Notes: generated from the letters alone by a model not told the origin. A DNA stretch of 64,000 nt from Streptomyces avermitilis MA-4680 = NBRC 14893 (GCF_000009765.2 NC_003155.5:3286001-3350000), one strand, 5' to 3'; counted from the stretch's first letter, positions 17,301 through 25,415 are shown. Numbers and translations are program-made.

Positions 17301-18195
17301 CTTCGACACCACGCGCCCCGGCGCGGAGGCGCCGCAGGGCGGCAACGGGCAGTTCGGCCGCCCGGACATGTTCGGCACCGGCAACCAGGCGGCACCCACG
17401 AACCGGTTCCCGGCTCAGGGCCGCCCCCAGGACGCGTCGCCCACCGGACAGCCGCCGGCCTACGGCGGCTCCCAGGACCCGTCGGCCACCGGCCAGTTCG
17501 CGACGCCGGGCTACGACGGTTCCGGCACGGGTCAGTACGCGACGCCGGGCTACGACGCGTCCGGCACGGGTCAGTACCCGGCGCCGGGCCAGGGCAACCG
17601 CCAGGACTCCTCGTCCACGGGCCAGTTCGAGCGGCCGCAGGCCGGTGGCCCCGCCGACTTCGGTGTCCCCCGGCCGCCGGCCCCGCAGCGTCCCGCGCGT
17701 CCGCAGCAGCCCGAGGCGCTGCCGCCGGCGGCGGGTCCCGGCGACGGGCGTACGCCGCTGTACGACACGCTGGAGACCAACTGGTTCCACGGTCAGCAGG
17801 GCCAGCAGGGCCAGCAGCAGAGCAACGGCTCGGCGCAGGCCCCCCAGCAGCAGCCGCAGTCACCTGCGGCCCCCCAGCGTCCGGCCCCCACGCCGGCCGC
17901 CTCCTCCTGGCGCAGCACGCCGAACGACGATCTCGTCAAGCAGGCCGAACGCGTCCGTCAGCCGTCGGCGGGCGGGGTCACCACCTCCGGCCTGCCGCGT
18001 CGGGTCCCCCGCGCGAACCTCGTCGCGGGTACGGCTCAGCAGCAACAGCACCAAGCAGGTCCGCAGGTCTCGCGTGCGCCCGATGACGTACGCGGCCGGC
18101 TGACCAATCTCCGTCGGGGCATCCAGCAGGGTCGCCAGGCCGGTACCGGCCAGACCGGCAGCTTCCCCAGCCCCACTCACCAGCAGGAGCGTTAG
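14359..18195 (+). CDS. cvnA1: Conservon sensor kinase-like membrane protein CvnA (first copy)
   Basis: Histidine-kinase-like membrane protein of a conservon, 1278 residues from GTG at 14359. Order of domains: cytoplasmic basic/Pro-rich region (1-70), TM1 near 76-96 (STRLVSLLALPVVAATSLGA), extracytoplasmic helical nitrate-sensor-like domain (about 97-385), TM2 near 388-410 (ISGALILIVLGVSLVGAFVV), HAMP, then an ATPase domain with N box LVHLLAELLENATSF (about 598-612), G1 box IHDTGIGLS and G2 box RMGLFVVGRL. From about 705 to the end it is a Gln/Pro/Gly-rich disordered tail with repeats (TGQYATPGYD, RQGPGATSE). In relatives CvnA forms a membrane complex with CvnB-D. The tail is unusually long. 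The gene leads a four-gene operon. Confidence 0.92.
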   Translation: MQGRFKRDGSASAEPEPHGGTDRGSSPQHAQNPGPGEAGKSGGRTGAPKAPTPPAKPTSSGPSSGSRVALRNWRISTRLVSLLALPVVAATSLGALRISDSMDEIQQLDNMKLLTDMTKQATELAAALQDERDQSAGPLAHGATATDFTVKGVRQKTDRARSAFLSGTQEIDDASGNGQLSGVRDSVVGLAGELSNLSSIRNVAYKDSENATQTVEGYHRLITQLLGLSQDMAEATSNPEMIQRTRALAAFSTAKEYASVQRAVIAASLPASNNTFGKLSENDRQYALSALDSQESEISSFNSIYGDGYEDLTKPIDSGNPTIEAADEYAKRALSDKNGIRQQNKRSYKDWVDDDSAKLEQMSKIELTLLNQMEQKARELRNQSEQEAIISGALILIVLGVSLVGAFVVARSMIRSLRRLQDTATKVAQDRLPELVRQLSESDPQDVDTSVESVGVHSKDEIGQVAAAFDDVHREAVRLAAEQALLRGNVNAMFTNLSRRSQGLIQRQLSLISELESREADPDQLSSLFKLDHLATRMRRNGENLLVLAGEEPGRRWTRPVPLVDVLRAAASEVEQYERIELSSVPTTEVAGRVVNDLVHLLAELLENATSFSSPQTKVKVTGHALPDGRVLIEIHDTGIGLSPEDLAAINERLAAPPTVDVSVSRRMGLFVVGRLSQRHGIRIQLRPSDSGGTTALVMLPVDVAQGGKKVPGKPGQGAPGIGGPAAAQASAGVAAARRGGQSGSPSLGAGAPAGNAGRIGAAPQRGQVGAGQGPRAALPGSNQGGRPGAPGGARGPQQGPAAPQQGRPAPAGAGAGAGAFGQNAPGAPQGLQAAQAFNEGPAATRQGGFGDGGSGTRRGGGFGDSTPAAAPPQQPQQPQQQPKESRRRRPQLPGRGGPRAELPGGSAQPRTPSWSDENAQPPVPRASLDAPRGHEEPDALSATSRLPRVDDRQGPGATSEIPRIDDRQGPGATSEFARPDFDTTRPGAEAPQGGNGQFGRPDMFGTGNQAAPTNRFPAQGRPQDASPTGQPPAYGGSQDPSATGQFATPGYDGSGTGQYATPGYDASGTGQYPAPGQGNRQDSSSTGQFERPQAGGPADFGVPRPPAPQRPARPQQPEALPPAAGPGDGRTPLYDTLETNWFHGQQGQQGQQQSNGSAQAPQQQPQSPAAPQRPAPTPAASSWRSTPNDDLVKQAERVRQPSAGGVTTSGLPRRVPRANLVAGTAQQQQHQAGPQVSRAPDDVRGRLTNLRRGIQQGRQAGTGQTGSFPSPTHQQER

Positions 18196-18618
18196 TTGAG
18201 CCCGATGAGCCAGGCCGCACAGAATCTGAACTGGTTGATCACCAACTTCGTGGACAACACCCCCGGGGTGTCCCACACCGTCGTCGTGTCCGCCGACGGA
18301 CTCCTTCTGGCCATGTCCGAAGGCTTCCCGCGCGACCGCGCAGACCAGCTCGCGGCCGTCGCGTCGGGGCTCACCTCGCTCACGGCCGGGGCGTCCCGGA
18401 TCTTCGAGGGCGGCACGGTGGCCCAGACGGTCGTCGAGATGGAGCGCGGTTTCCTCTTCCTGATGTCCGTCTCGGACGGCTCGTCGCTCGCGGTCCTCTC
18501 CCACCCGGAGTGCGACATCGGCCTCGTCGGCTACGAGATGGCACTCCTGGTCGACCGTGCGGGTGCGGTGCTCACGCCGGACCTGCGCGCCGAACTCCAG
18601 GGCAGTCTGCTCCACTGA
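18196..18618 (+). CDS. cvnB1: Conservon Roadblock/LC7 protein CvnB (first copy)
   Basis: A 140-residue Roadblock/LC7-fold protein, a putative GTPase-activating or scaffolding partner of the conservon GTPase. Visible: LNWLITNFVDNTPGVSHTVVVSADGLLLAMSEGF, read as two segments around the strand SHTVVVSADG, and LFLMSVSDGSSLAVL in the second half. The start is TTG at 18196, directly after the cvnA stop and six bases after AGGAG; an ATG nine bases later (18205) is the alternative. It is almost identical to the second copy at 23332. Confidence 0.9.
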   Translation: MSPMSQAAQNLNWLITNFVDNTPGVSHTVVVSADGLLLAMSEGFPRDRADQLAAVASGLTSLTAGASRIFEGGTVAQTVVEMERGFLFLMSVSDGSSLAVLSHPECDIGLVGYEMALLVDRAGAVLTPDLRAELQGSLLH

Positions 18619-18729
18619 CCGGCCCCGGTCCACACAACTCACGAAATCACCGTCCGGCCGCCACAATCCCCCCACCGGCCCCTGTCAGACGGCACGACTG
18701 ACCGACTTGCTGTCCCGCCCGGAGGATTC

Positions 18730-19128
18730 ATGACCCCGCCCACCGCCTCTCATGATCCGTACGCACAGTCGTACGGGGACGAGGGCGACCAGCCGTTGGT
18801 TCGTCCGTATGCGATGACCGGCGGCCGGACCCGGCCGCGTTACCAGCTCGCCATAGAGGCGCTGATCAGCACGACGGCCGACCCGGCCCAGCTGATGGGG
18901 CTGCTCCCCGAGCACCAGCGGATCTGCCACCTGTGCCGTGAGGTGAAGTCGGTGGCGGAGGTGTCGGCGCTCCTGTCCATGCCTCTCGGTGTGGCACGGA
19001 TTCTTGTCGCGGACCTCGCCGAGGCCGGACTTGTCGCCATCCACCAGCCGGGCGGCGACGAGAACAACGGCGGTGCACCGGACGTGACACTGCTCGAAAG
19101 GGTGCTCAGTGGACTTCGCAAGCTCTGA
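18730..19128 (+). CDS. cvnC1: Conservon DUF742 protein CvnC (first copy)
   Basis: A 132-residue DUF742 protein, winged-helix-like by family. Core motifs are LVRPYAMTGGRTRPRYQLAI, then EHQRICHLCREVKSVAEVSA and PLGVARILVADLAEAGLV. The start ATG at 18730 follows GGAGGATTC. Its last 20 bases overlap the GTPase gene cvnD1, so the two are translationally coupled. The CHLC pair of cysteines is conserved in the second copy (CNLC) and might bind metal. In conservons this protein joins the CvnA-B-D complex. Confidence 0.9.
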   Translation: MTPPTASHDPYAQSYGDEGDQPLVRPYAMTGGRTRPRYQLAIEALISTTADPAQLMGLLPEHQRICHLCREVKSVAEVSALLSMPLGVARILVADLAEAGLVAIHQPGGDENNGGAPDVTLLERVLSGLRKL

Positions 19129-19687
19129 CGGCGGGGGGCGGACGACCACCTCCGCCAAGATCGTGGTGGCCGGCGGCTTCGGCGTGGGCAAGACCACGTT
19201 CGTGGGCGCCGTCTCCGAGATCAACCCGCTGCGCACCGAGGCCGTCATGACGTCCGCGTCCGCGGGCATCGACGACCTCACCCACACCGGGGACAAGACC
19301 ACCACCACGGTGGCCATGGACTTCGGCCGCATCACGCTCGACCAGGACCTGATCCTGTACCTGTTCGGCACGCCCGGCCAGGACCGCTTCTGGTTCATGT
19401 GGGACGACCTGGTCCGCGGCGCCATCGGCGCGGTGGTCCTGGTCGACACCCGCCGTCTCGCCGACTGCTTCCCCGCGGTCGACTACTTCGAGAACAGCGG
19501 TCTGCCGTTCGTCATCGCCCTCAACGGCTTCGACGGGCACCAGCCGTACAACCCCGAAGAGGTACGCGAGGCTCTGCAGATCGGTCCGGACGCGCCGATC
19601 ATCACGACGGACGCCCGGCACCGCGCGGACGCGAAGTCGGCGCTGATCACGCTGGTCGAGCACGCGCTCATGGCCCGTCTGCGATAG
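19109..19687 (+). CDS. cvnD1: Conservon small GTPase CvnD (first copy)
   Basis: A 192-residue Ras-like GTPase. P-loop GGFGVGKTTFVGAVSE (about residues 22-37), switch region TTVAMDFGRI, G3 box LFGTPGQDRFWFMWDDL, and G4-type ALNGFDG, where NKxD is replaced by NGFD. GTG at 19109 lies inside the end of cvnC1. The GTPase is thought to be the signalling output of the conservon. It is nearly identical to the second copy at 24416, especially in the middle of the gene, even at silent positions (see findings). Confidence 0.92.
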   Translation: MDFASSDGGGRTTTSAKIVVAGGFGVGKTTFVGAVSEINPLRTEAVMTSASAGIDDLTHTGDKTTTTVAMDFGRITLDQDLILYLFGTPGQDRFWFMWDDLVRGAIGAVVLVDTRRLADCFPAVDYFENSGLPFVIALNGFDGHQPYNPEEVREALQIGPDAPIITTDARHRADAKSALITLVEHALMARLR

Positions 19688-19754
19688 CACTCGAAGCACA
19701 CCCCTGATACCACGCAAGTCGGCGACGCCATACGGCAGTTGTCGTAGATACGCT

Positions 19755-19788
19755 GGAGCCGACTGTGTCCTTTGACACGGTCGGCTCC
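19755..19788 (+). terminator. First terminator after cvn1
   Basis: A 15-bp stem with one G-T wobble (GGAGCCGACTGTGTC) and CTTT loop, 67 bases after the cvnD1 stop. Confidence 0.85.
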
Positions 19789-19867
19789 GGCGTTCATAAC
19801 GTTTCGACAGAGATCTCGGGTGGTATCACCACGCGTCGCGTTCGTTCGGTCTCGCTGCGCTCACAAA

Positions 19868-19889
19868 AGCCCCGCCTTTTGGCGGGGCT
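19868..19889 (+). terminator. Second terminator after cvn1
   Basis: A 9-bp stem AGCCCCGCC with TTTT loop, followed by cgctcttta. The rest of the 19688-20084 gap holds no gene; it contains a short near-duplicate gacgtact (near 20002 and 20018) just before cvnA2 and presumably the cvn2 promoter. Confidence 0.85.
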
Positions 19890-20084
19890 CGCTCTTTATG
19901 ACCGTTTTATCAGGGGCCTCCAGCGAGCGGAATCCTCCCTTCCGAGTGTTTGGAAGAGCGCCGCTTGACGTGCTGGAATGCCTGAACTGCCCATTAGTCA
20001 AAGACGTACTCAGTCAACGACGTACTGGGCTCTGGAGACACCGCGGCACAACGTTGGTGCCGACGCCGAGAGGTTGTTGGTCGA

Positions 20085-23000
20085 GTGAGGCGAAGCAAGA
20101 ACGGTCCCGAGCCGTCGGCACGGGGCAACTTCACCCCGCCGCCGCGGGGAGGGGTACCCGCACAATCCGGCCCCGAGCCGGCGGCGGTGGTCGCGCCCAG
20201 CGGCAGCCGTCTCTCTCCGCGCAACTGGCGCGTGCCGACCAGGCTGAACGCGATCCTGCTCATACCCGTGCTGGTCGGCCTGGTCATGGGCGGCTTCCAG
20301 GTGAAGGGCTCGATCGACACCTGGCAGGAAGCCCGCGACGCCGAGAAGGTCGCGAAGATCGTGGCGTCCGCCGGTGAATACGCCGAGGCGCTGCTCAACG
20401 AGCGCGATGTGTCCGCCGCCCCGCTCCTCAAGGGCGACCGGAACAACGCGACGGTCAAGAAGGCCCGCGCCCTCACCGACCAGAAGGCCGACGCCTTCCA
20501 CCAGGAAGTCGTCGGAATGCCGGCCAAGGCAGGTCTCCAGCGCCGGCTGGGCCTGGTGGAGAAGGCCGAACCGCAGCTGGAGCAGATCCGCAAGGCGGCC
20601 TACACGACCGCCATGGACCCGGTGAAGACCGAAGAGGGTTACGTCACCGTCGAGCACCTGCTCATGGAGTTCTCCAACGAGCTGGGCCTGGGTACCGGCA
20701 ACATCACCAGCTACGGCCGTACCGTGTACGCCATCGCGCTGGCCAAGGGCGCCGAGTCGCTGGAACGCTCCATCGGCCTGCACCTGCTGATCAAGCCCAG
20801 CAGCGACGAGAAGATCCGCGCCCAGCAGATCACCTCCTTCACCTCGTACGCGTACCTCGAGCAGATCGCTCTTCAGGAGTACGTCTCCGGCGGCACCGAG
20901 CAGGACTACGCCCGGCTCACCCAGGTGATGAAGCAGAAGACCGCTGCGGGCAAGGCCAAGCTCGCCGAGGCCAAGAGCAGGACCGAGGCCGCGGGCGGCA
21001 CCTTCGTGGCCCCGCCGGCCCTGGACAAGATGATCCAGGCGATCGGCAGTGGCGCCACGCCCGCCGCCCTCGCCCAGCAGGGCATCACCCCCACGACGTG
21101 GATGTCCGCCGCGACCCTCAAGTTCGACGGCTACAGCCAGGTGGAGAAGGAACTCGTCGACCGGGCCGTCAACGACGCCAACGACATCGCCTCCAGCGCC
21201 CAGCGCGACGCCTACATCAACGGCGCCATCGTCGTCGTGGCCCTGCTCGCCGCGTTCATCCTCGCCGGCCTCATGGCCCGCCAGATGAGCCGCTCGATGC
21301 GCCAGCTGCGCAACGCGGCCTTCAATGTCGCCGAGCAGCGCCTGCCGATGCTGGTCGACCAGCTGTCCCGTACGGACCCGGGACGCGTCGACACCCGCGT
21401 ACAGGCCATCCCGATCACCACCACGGACGAGATCGGCGAAGTCGCCCGCGCCTTCGACCAGGTCCACCGCGAGGCCGTACGACTGGCCGCCGAGCAGGCC
21501 CTCCTGCGAGGCAACATCAACGCGATCTTCACCAACCTCTCGCGCCGCAACCAGTCGCTGATCGAGGGCCAGCTGACCCTGATCACCGACCTGGAGAACA
21601 ACGAGGCCGACCCGGACCAGCTGGAGAACCTCTTCCGGCTGGACCACCTCGCGACCCGTATGCGCCGCAACGGCGAGAACCTCCTGGTCCTCGCCGGCGA
21701 GGAGCCCGGACGCCGCTGGGACCAGCCGGTCCCGCTGGTCGACGTGCTGCGCGCCGCCTCCTCCGAGGTGGAGCAGTACGAGCGCGTCGAGCTGTCCGGC
21801 GTCCCGGAGGCCGAGATCCACGGCCGCGCCGTGACCGACCTCGTGCACCTGCTCGCCGAGCTCCTGGAGAACGCCACCACGTTCTCCTCGCCGCAGACCA
21901 AGGTCCGCGTCACCGCGACCCGTCTCCCGGACGGCCGCATCATGGTCGAGATCCACGACAAGGGCATCGGCCTCACCGCCGAGGACTTCGCGGACATCAA
22001 CCACAAGCTGGCCAACCCGCCGACCGTGGACGCCGCGATCTCCCAGCGCATGGGTCTGTTCGTGGTCGGCCGCCTGTCCGACCGGCACGGCATCCGCGTC
22101 CAGCTGCGCCCCTCGGGCGAGCAGGCCGGCACGACCTCGCTGGTCATGCTCCCCGACGTCATCACCCACGGTGGCGGTGGCGAGCAGCAGGTGCAGCGCG
22201 ACGAGTTCACGGTCTCGCAGATCATCCCGGAGCAGCAGAACTTCGCGGGAGGCGGCGAAGCCTTCCAGGTGGAGCCGATGCGTACGGCCGCGGAGCTGGG
22301 CTTCGACGACAGCCGCTACACCGAGGTCCCCGACGACATACGGGAGCTGGACCCCGTCGGCCGCTCGCTGATGCGCGAGGAGCGCCGGGCGGCCCTGGAG
22401 GCCCAGGCACACGGCCCGCAGGACGGTTCCGAGGGGCAGCGCTACCAGGACGAGTTCGACGCGTCGCAGCAGCCGGCCTACGGCAACGGGCAGAACGGGT
22501 ACCCGGAGCAGCAGGCGGGGTACGACCAGCAGACGGCGTACGAGGAGCAGCAGCAGCCTGCGTACGAGGAGCCGTACTTCGCGCCGAACGGCGACTTCTC
22601 CCAGACCGGGGAGTTCCCGGCCACCGGAGAGTTCGCGCCGAACGGTGACTTCGCCTCCAACGGCGGCTATCCGGAACCCTCGTACGCGGAGCCGAACCAG
22701 GAGAGCAACTCGGGTGGCGGGCGCACCGCCTCGGAGACGTTCTCGGCCTTCGACGAGCCGTCCTACCAGGATGACTGGCCGAAGCAGGACGACTACCAGA
22801 GCGGGTACCGGTCCGAGTACGCTCCGGAAGCGGAATCCTCGCAGGCCGCTGACGTGAGTGAGCGGGACCACGTAGGCTTCACCCGTCCGGGACCGGCCCC
22901 CTCCGCCGCCCACGCACTGACCGACGCCGGTCTGCCCCGCCGCGGATCCACCGGGAACGGCAACGGCAACGGCCCGCAGCGCGTGAGCCCGGACCCGTCG

Positions 23001-23330
23001 GCGGCCCCTGCCGGGACCGAGACGGGCGGCATGGGCAGCAACTGGCGCTCCTCGAACGACGAGCGCTGGCAGCAGGCCTCGCAGCTGAAGAAGCCCAAGG
23101 CCGGCGGAGTTACCTCCTCCGGACTGCCGCGACGGGTACCCAAGGCCAACCTGGTCGAGGGAACCGCGGATTCGACCCCCCAGGGCGGCCCCCAGGTCTC
23201 CCGCGCTCCCGAGGACGTCCGGGGCAGGCTGAGCAACCTGCGCCGGGGCGTGGAGCGGGGACGCAATGCAGGTAGTGACACGAACGGCCAGGGCCTCGGT
23301 CCTGATAGCACCTACAACCAGGAGCGTTAG
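20085..23330 (+). CDS. cvnA2: Conservon sensor kinase-like membrane protein CvnA (second copy)
   Basis: Paralogue of cvnA1, 1081 residues from GTG at 20085. TM1 near residues 56-75 (RLNAILLIPVLVGLVMGGF), extracytoplasmic domain to about 372, TM2 near 376-399 (INGAIVVVALLAAFILAGLM), HAMP, and an ATPase core with LVHLLAELLENATTFSS (N box), IHDKGIGLT and RMGLFVVGRLSDRHGI. The stretch from the HAMP through the ATPase is highly similar to cvnA1; the sensor domain and tail are not. The tail (about 690-1081) is acidic and Gln/Tyr-rich with short repeats such as NGDFSQTGEFPATGEFA. It leads the second conservon operon. Confidence 0.92.
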   Translation: MRRSKNGPEPSARGNFTPPPRGGVPAQSGPEPAAVVAPSGSRLSPRNWRVPTRLNAILLIPVLVGLVMGGFQVKGSIDTWQEARDAEKVAKIVASAGEYAEALLNERDVSAAPLLKGDRNNATVKKARALTDQKADAFHQEVVGMPAKAGLQRRLGLVEKAEPQLEQIRKAAYTTAMDPVKTEEGYVTVEHLLMEFSNELGLGTGNITSYGRTVYAIALAKGAESLERSIGLHLLIKPSSDEKIRAQQITSFTSYAYLEQIALQEYVSGGTEQDYARLTQVMKQKTAAGKAKLAEAKSRTEAAGGTFVAPPALDKMIQAIGSGATPAALAQQGITPTTWMSAATLKFDGYSQVEKELVDRAVNDANDIASSAQRDAYINGAIVVVALLAAFILAGLMARQMSRSMRQLRNAAFNVAEQRLPMLVDQLSRTDPGRVDTRVQAIPITTTDEIGEVARAFDQVHREAVRLAAEQALLRGNINAIFTNLSRRNQSLIEGQLTLITDLENNEADPDQLENLFRLDHLATRMRRNGENLLVLAGEEPGRRWDQPVPLVDVLRAASSEVEQYERVELSGVPEAEIHGRAVTDLVHLLAELLENATTFSSPQTKVRVTATRLPDGRIMVEIHDKGIGLTAEDFADINHKLANPPTVDAAISQRMGLFVVGRLSDRHGIRVQLRPSGEQAGTTSLVMLPDVITHGGGGEQQVQRDEFTVSQIIPEQQNFAGGGEAFQVEPMRTAAELGFDDSRYTEVPDDIRELDPVGRSLMREERRAALEAQAHGPQDGSEGQRYQDEFDASQQPAYGNGQNGYPEQQAGYDQQTAYEEQQQPAYEEPYFAPNGDFSQTGEFPATGEFAPNGDFASNGGYPEPSYAEPNQESNSGGGRTASETFSAFDEPSYQDDWPKQDDYQSGYRSEYAPEAESSQAADVSERDHVGFTRPGPAPSAAHALTDAGLPRRGSTGNGNGNGPQRVSPDPSAAPAGTETGGMGSNWRSSNDERWQQASQLKKPKAGGVTSSGLPRRVPKANLVEGTADSTPQGGPQVSRAPEDVRGRLSNLRRGVERGRNAGSDTNGQGLGPDSTYNQER

Positions 23331-23331
23331 T

Positions 23332-23754
23332 GTGAGCCCGATGAGCCAGGCGGCGCAGAACCTGAACTGGTTGATCACCAACTTCGTGGACAACACCCCT
23401 GGGGTGTCCCACACCGTGGTGGTCTCCGCCGACGGACTCCTTCTGGCGATGTCCGAAGGCTTTCCCCGTGACCGCGCCGACCAGCTCGCGGCCGTCGCGT
23501 CCGGTCTGACCTCGTTGACCGCGGGTGCCTCCCGCATCTTCGAGGGTGGCGCTGTGAATCAGACGGTTGTGGAGATGGAGCGGGGATTCCTCTTCCTCAT
23601 GTCCATTTCCGATGGTTCGTCGCTCGCGGTCCTCGCACACCCGGAGGCGGACATTGGCCTCGTTGGGTACGAGATGGCCCTTCTGGTGGACCGTGCCGGT
23701 ACGGTTCTGACCCCGGACCTTCGGGCGGAGCTCCAGGGCAGCCTTCTCAACTAG
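23332..23754 (+). CDS. cvnB2: Conservon Roadblock/LC7 protein CvnB (second copy)
   Basis: A 140-residue Roadblock/LC7 protein. It differs from the first copy at only a few residues (for example AVNQTVV against TVAQTVV, EADIGL against ECDIGL, and a final N for H). Here the start is GTG at 23332, one base after the cvnA2 stop, with AGGAGCG upstream. DNA differences to the first copy are mostly at silent sites and more frequent than in cvnD. Confidence 0.92.
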   Translation: MSPMSQAAQNLNWLITNFVDNTPGVSHTVVVSADGLLLAMSEGFPRDRADQLAAVASGLTSLTAGASRIFEGGAVNQTVVEMERGFLFLMSISDGSSLAVLAHPEADIGLVGYEMALLVDRAGTVLTPDLRAELQGSLLN

Positions 23755-23850
23755 CAGACAGACGGTACGTTTTGGCGTCCCGGGGCCTTAAGGTTTCGGG
23801 ACGCGGCTTCCACGTGATGGGTGCCCGGTGCAGTTGGAGGAGGAGAGAGA

Positions 23851-24435
23851 GTGGCAACACCCCCAGGCGGTTCGTCTTCGGGCAACTGGTCCTACGGCCC
23901 CGGCCAGGGCCAGGGTCAGGGTGAGCAGAACCGGTACAACTTCCCCTCCGCACCCAGCCCGCGGCGTCAGCCGTACGCACCCCAGGGCCCCCAGGGTCCC
24001 GGTCCCTCGCCGTACGACCAGCCGTCGGCGCCGCGCATCCAGCCCGTGCAGCCACAGCGACGCTCCCCCGAGCCGGCGCCCGCAGGGTCGTCGAGCAACC
24101 CCCTGGTGCGCCCGTACGCCATGACGGGCGGCCGCACCAGGCCGCGGTACCAGCTCGCCATCGAGGCGCTGGTGCACACCACTGCGCAGCCGCACCAGAT
24201 GCAGGGGCAACTGCCCGAGCATCAGCGGATCTGCAACCTCTGCCGAGAGATCAAGTCGGTCGCCGAAGTCTCGGCGCTGCTCACGATCCCCCTCGGCGTG
24301 GCCAGGATCCTCGTCGCCGACTTGGCGGAGGCGGGCCTGGTCGCCATCCATCAGCCCGGCGGCGACGAAAACGCCGGTGGCCAGCCAGACGTGACTTTGC
24401 TCGAAAGGGTGCTCAGTGGACTTCGCAAGCTCTAG
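23851..24435 (+). CDS. cvnC2: Conservon DUF742 protein CvnC (second copy)
   Basis: A 194-residue DUF742 protein with an N-terminal Gly/Pro/Gln-rich extension of about 80 residues that the first copy lacks. The DUF742 core (LVRPYAMTGGRTRPRYQLAI to the C-terminus) matches cvnC1, with the CNLC pair. GTG at 23851 is preceded by GGAGGAGGAGAGAGA. An in-frame start at 23821 is less likely. The end overlaps cvnD2 by 20 bases, exactly as in the first conservon. Confidence 0.9.
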   Translation: MATPPGGSSSGNWSYGPGQGQGQGEQNRYNFPSAPSPRRQPYAPQGPQGPGPSPYDQPSAPRIQPVQPQRRSPEPAPAGSSSNPLVRPYAMTGGRTRPRYQLAIEALVHTTAQPHQMQGQLPEHQRICNLCREIKSVAEVSALLTIPLGVARILVADLAEAGLVAIHQPGGDENAGGQPDVTLLERVLSGLRKL

Positions 24436-24997
24436 CGGAGGGCCTTCCCGCTCCACCACGTCCGCGAAAATCGTGGTGGCAGGCGGCTTCGGCGTGGGCA
24501 AGACCACGTTCGTCGGTGCCGTCTCGGAGATCAATCCGCTGCGCACCGAGGCCGTCATGACGTCCGCGTCCGCGGGCATCGACGACCTCACCCACACCGG
24601 GGACAAAACCACCACCACGGTGGCCATGGACTTCGGCCGCATCACCCTGGACCAGGACCTGATCCTGTACCTGTTCGGCACGCCCGGCCAGGACCGCTTC
24701 TGGTTCATGTGGGACGACCTGGTCCGCGGCGCCATCGGCGCGATCGTCCTGGTCGACACCCGCCGTCTCGCCGACTGCTTCCCCGCGGTCGACTACTTCG
24801 AGAACAGCGGTCTTCCCTTCGTGATCGCCCTCAACGGCTTCGACGGCAACCAGCCGTACAACCCGGACGAGGTGCGCGAGGCGCTCCAGATCGGCCCCGA
24901 CACCCCGATCATCACGACGGACGCCCGCCACCGCGCGGACGCGAAGTCGGCGCTGATCACGCTGGTCGAGCACGCACTCATGGCGCGACTCCGCTAG
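24416..24997 (+). CDS. cvnD2: Conservon small GTPase CvnD (second copy)
   Basis: A 193-residue Ras-like GTPase with P-loop GGFGVGKTT, LFGTPGQDRFWFM and ALNGFDG. Beyond the first 20 residues it differs from the first copy only by V/I, H/N, E/D and A/T substitutions. GTG at 24416 lies inside cvnC2. A strong hairpin follows 23 bases after the stop. Confidence 0.92.
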   Translation: MDFASSSGGPSRSTTSAKIVVAGGFGVGKTTFVGAVSEINPLRTEAVMTSASAGIDDLTHTGDKTTTTVAMDFGRITLDQDLILYLFGTPGQDRFWFMWDDLVRGAIGAIVLVDTRRLADCFPAVDYFENSGLPFVIALNGFDGNQPYNPDEVREALQIGPDTPIITTDARHRADAKSALITLVEHALMARLR

Positions 24998-25020
24998 CGC
25001 ATCCGCGCGCGGTAGCAGCA

Positions 25021-25060
25021 GAAGGGGGCGCCCTCTCCGGTCGGAGAGGGCGCCCCCTTC
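25021..25060 (+). terminator. Terminator after cvn2
   Basis: A perfect 18-bp stem (GAAGGGGGCGCCCTCTCC and complement) with GGTC loop. Confidence 0.9.
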
Positions 25061-25186
25061 TGTCGGTCCGGTGTGCCGGTCCGCTCTGTCGGTCCGCTCT
25101 GTCGGTCCGCTCTGTCGGTCCGCTCTGTCGGTCCGCTCTGTCGGTCCGCTCTGTCGGTGACCGCTCTGTCGGTCCGCTCTGTCGGT
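25055..25186. repeat. 13-bp tandem minisatellite
   Basis: Eight exact copies of CCGCTCTGTCGGT: six contiguous (25081-25158), a GA insertion, then two more (25161-25186). Two degenerate 13-mers precede them (25055-25067 and 25068-25080). The first degenerate copy lies inside the right arm of the cvn2 terminator, so the array seems to have grown out of it. There are no spacers and no gene. The rest of 25187-25353 is GC-rich and shows no gene. Confidence 0.95.
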
Positions 25187-25353
25187 CCACGGCAACGGGA
25201 CGTGAGCCGACACCGCCCGGGTCCCCCGCGCCGGAAAACCGCGGTCGGGGGCGGCAGCGGCAGCGGGACGTACGACAGCGGCGCCCGACCCCCGCCGCCA
25301 GAGCCACCGCCGTCGGGGCCACCGCCACCAGGGCACAGCCGTCGGGGCACAAG

Positions 25354-25393
25354 CAGAGGGGCCCCTCACCCAAGTGGGTGAGGGGCCCCTCTG
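25354..25393 (-). terminator. Terminator after accE
   Basis: A perfect 18-bp stem (CAGAGGGGCCCCTCACCC and complement) with AAGT loop, 22 bases beyond the accE stop on the minus strand. Confidence 0.9.
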
Positions 25394-25415
25394 GCCTACG
25401 GCTGAGCGGCGCGGC

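Noticed and set aside
14356..17790. 1144-codon minus-strand frame opposite cvnA1
   Set aside because: It is an antisense shadow: Arg/Gly/Ala-rich with no domain, while the plus frame encodes a complete histidine-kinase-like protein.
20010..23537. 1175-codon minus-strand frame opposite cvnA2
   Set aside because: It covers the second conservon in antisense and contains fragments mirroring CvnB and CvnA codons; no independent motif.
25055..25186. CRISPR array
   Set aside because: Repeats of 13 bp are directly adjacent with no spacers, and there are no cas genes in the window.
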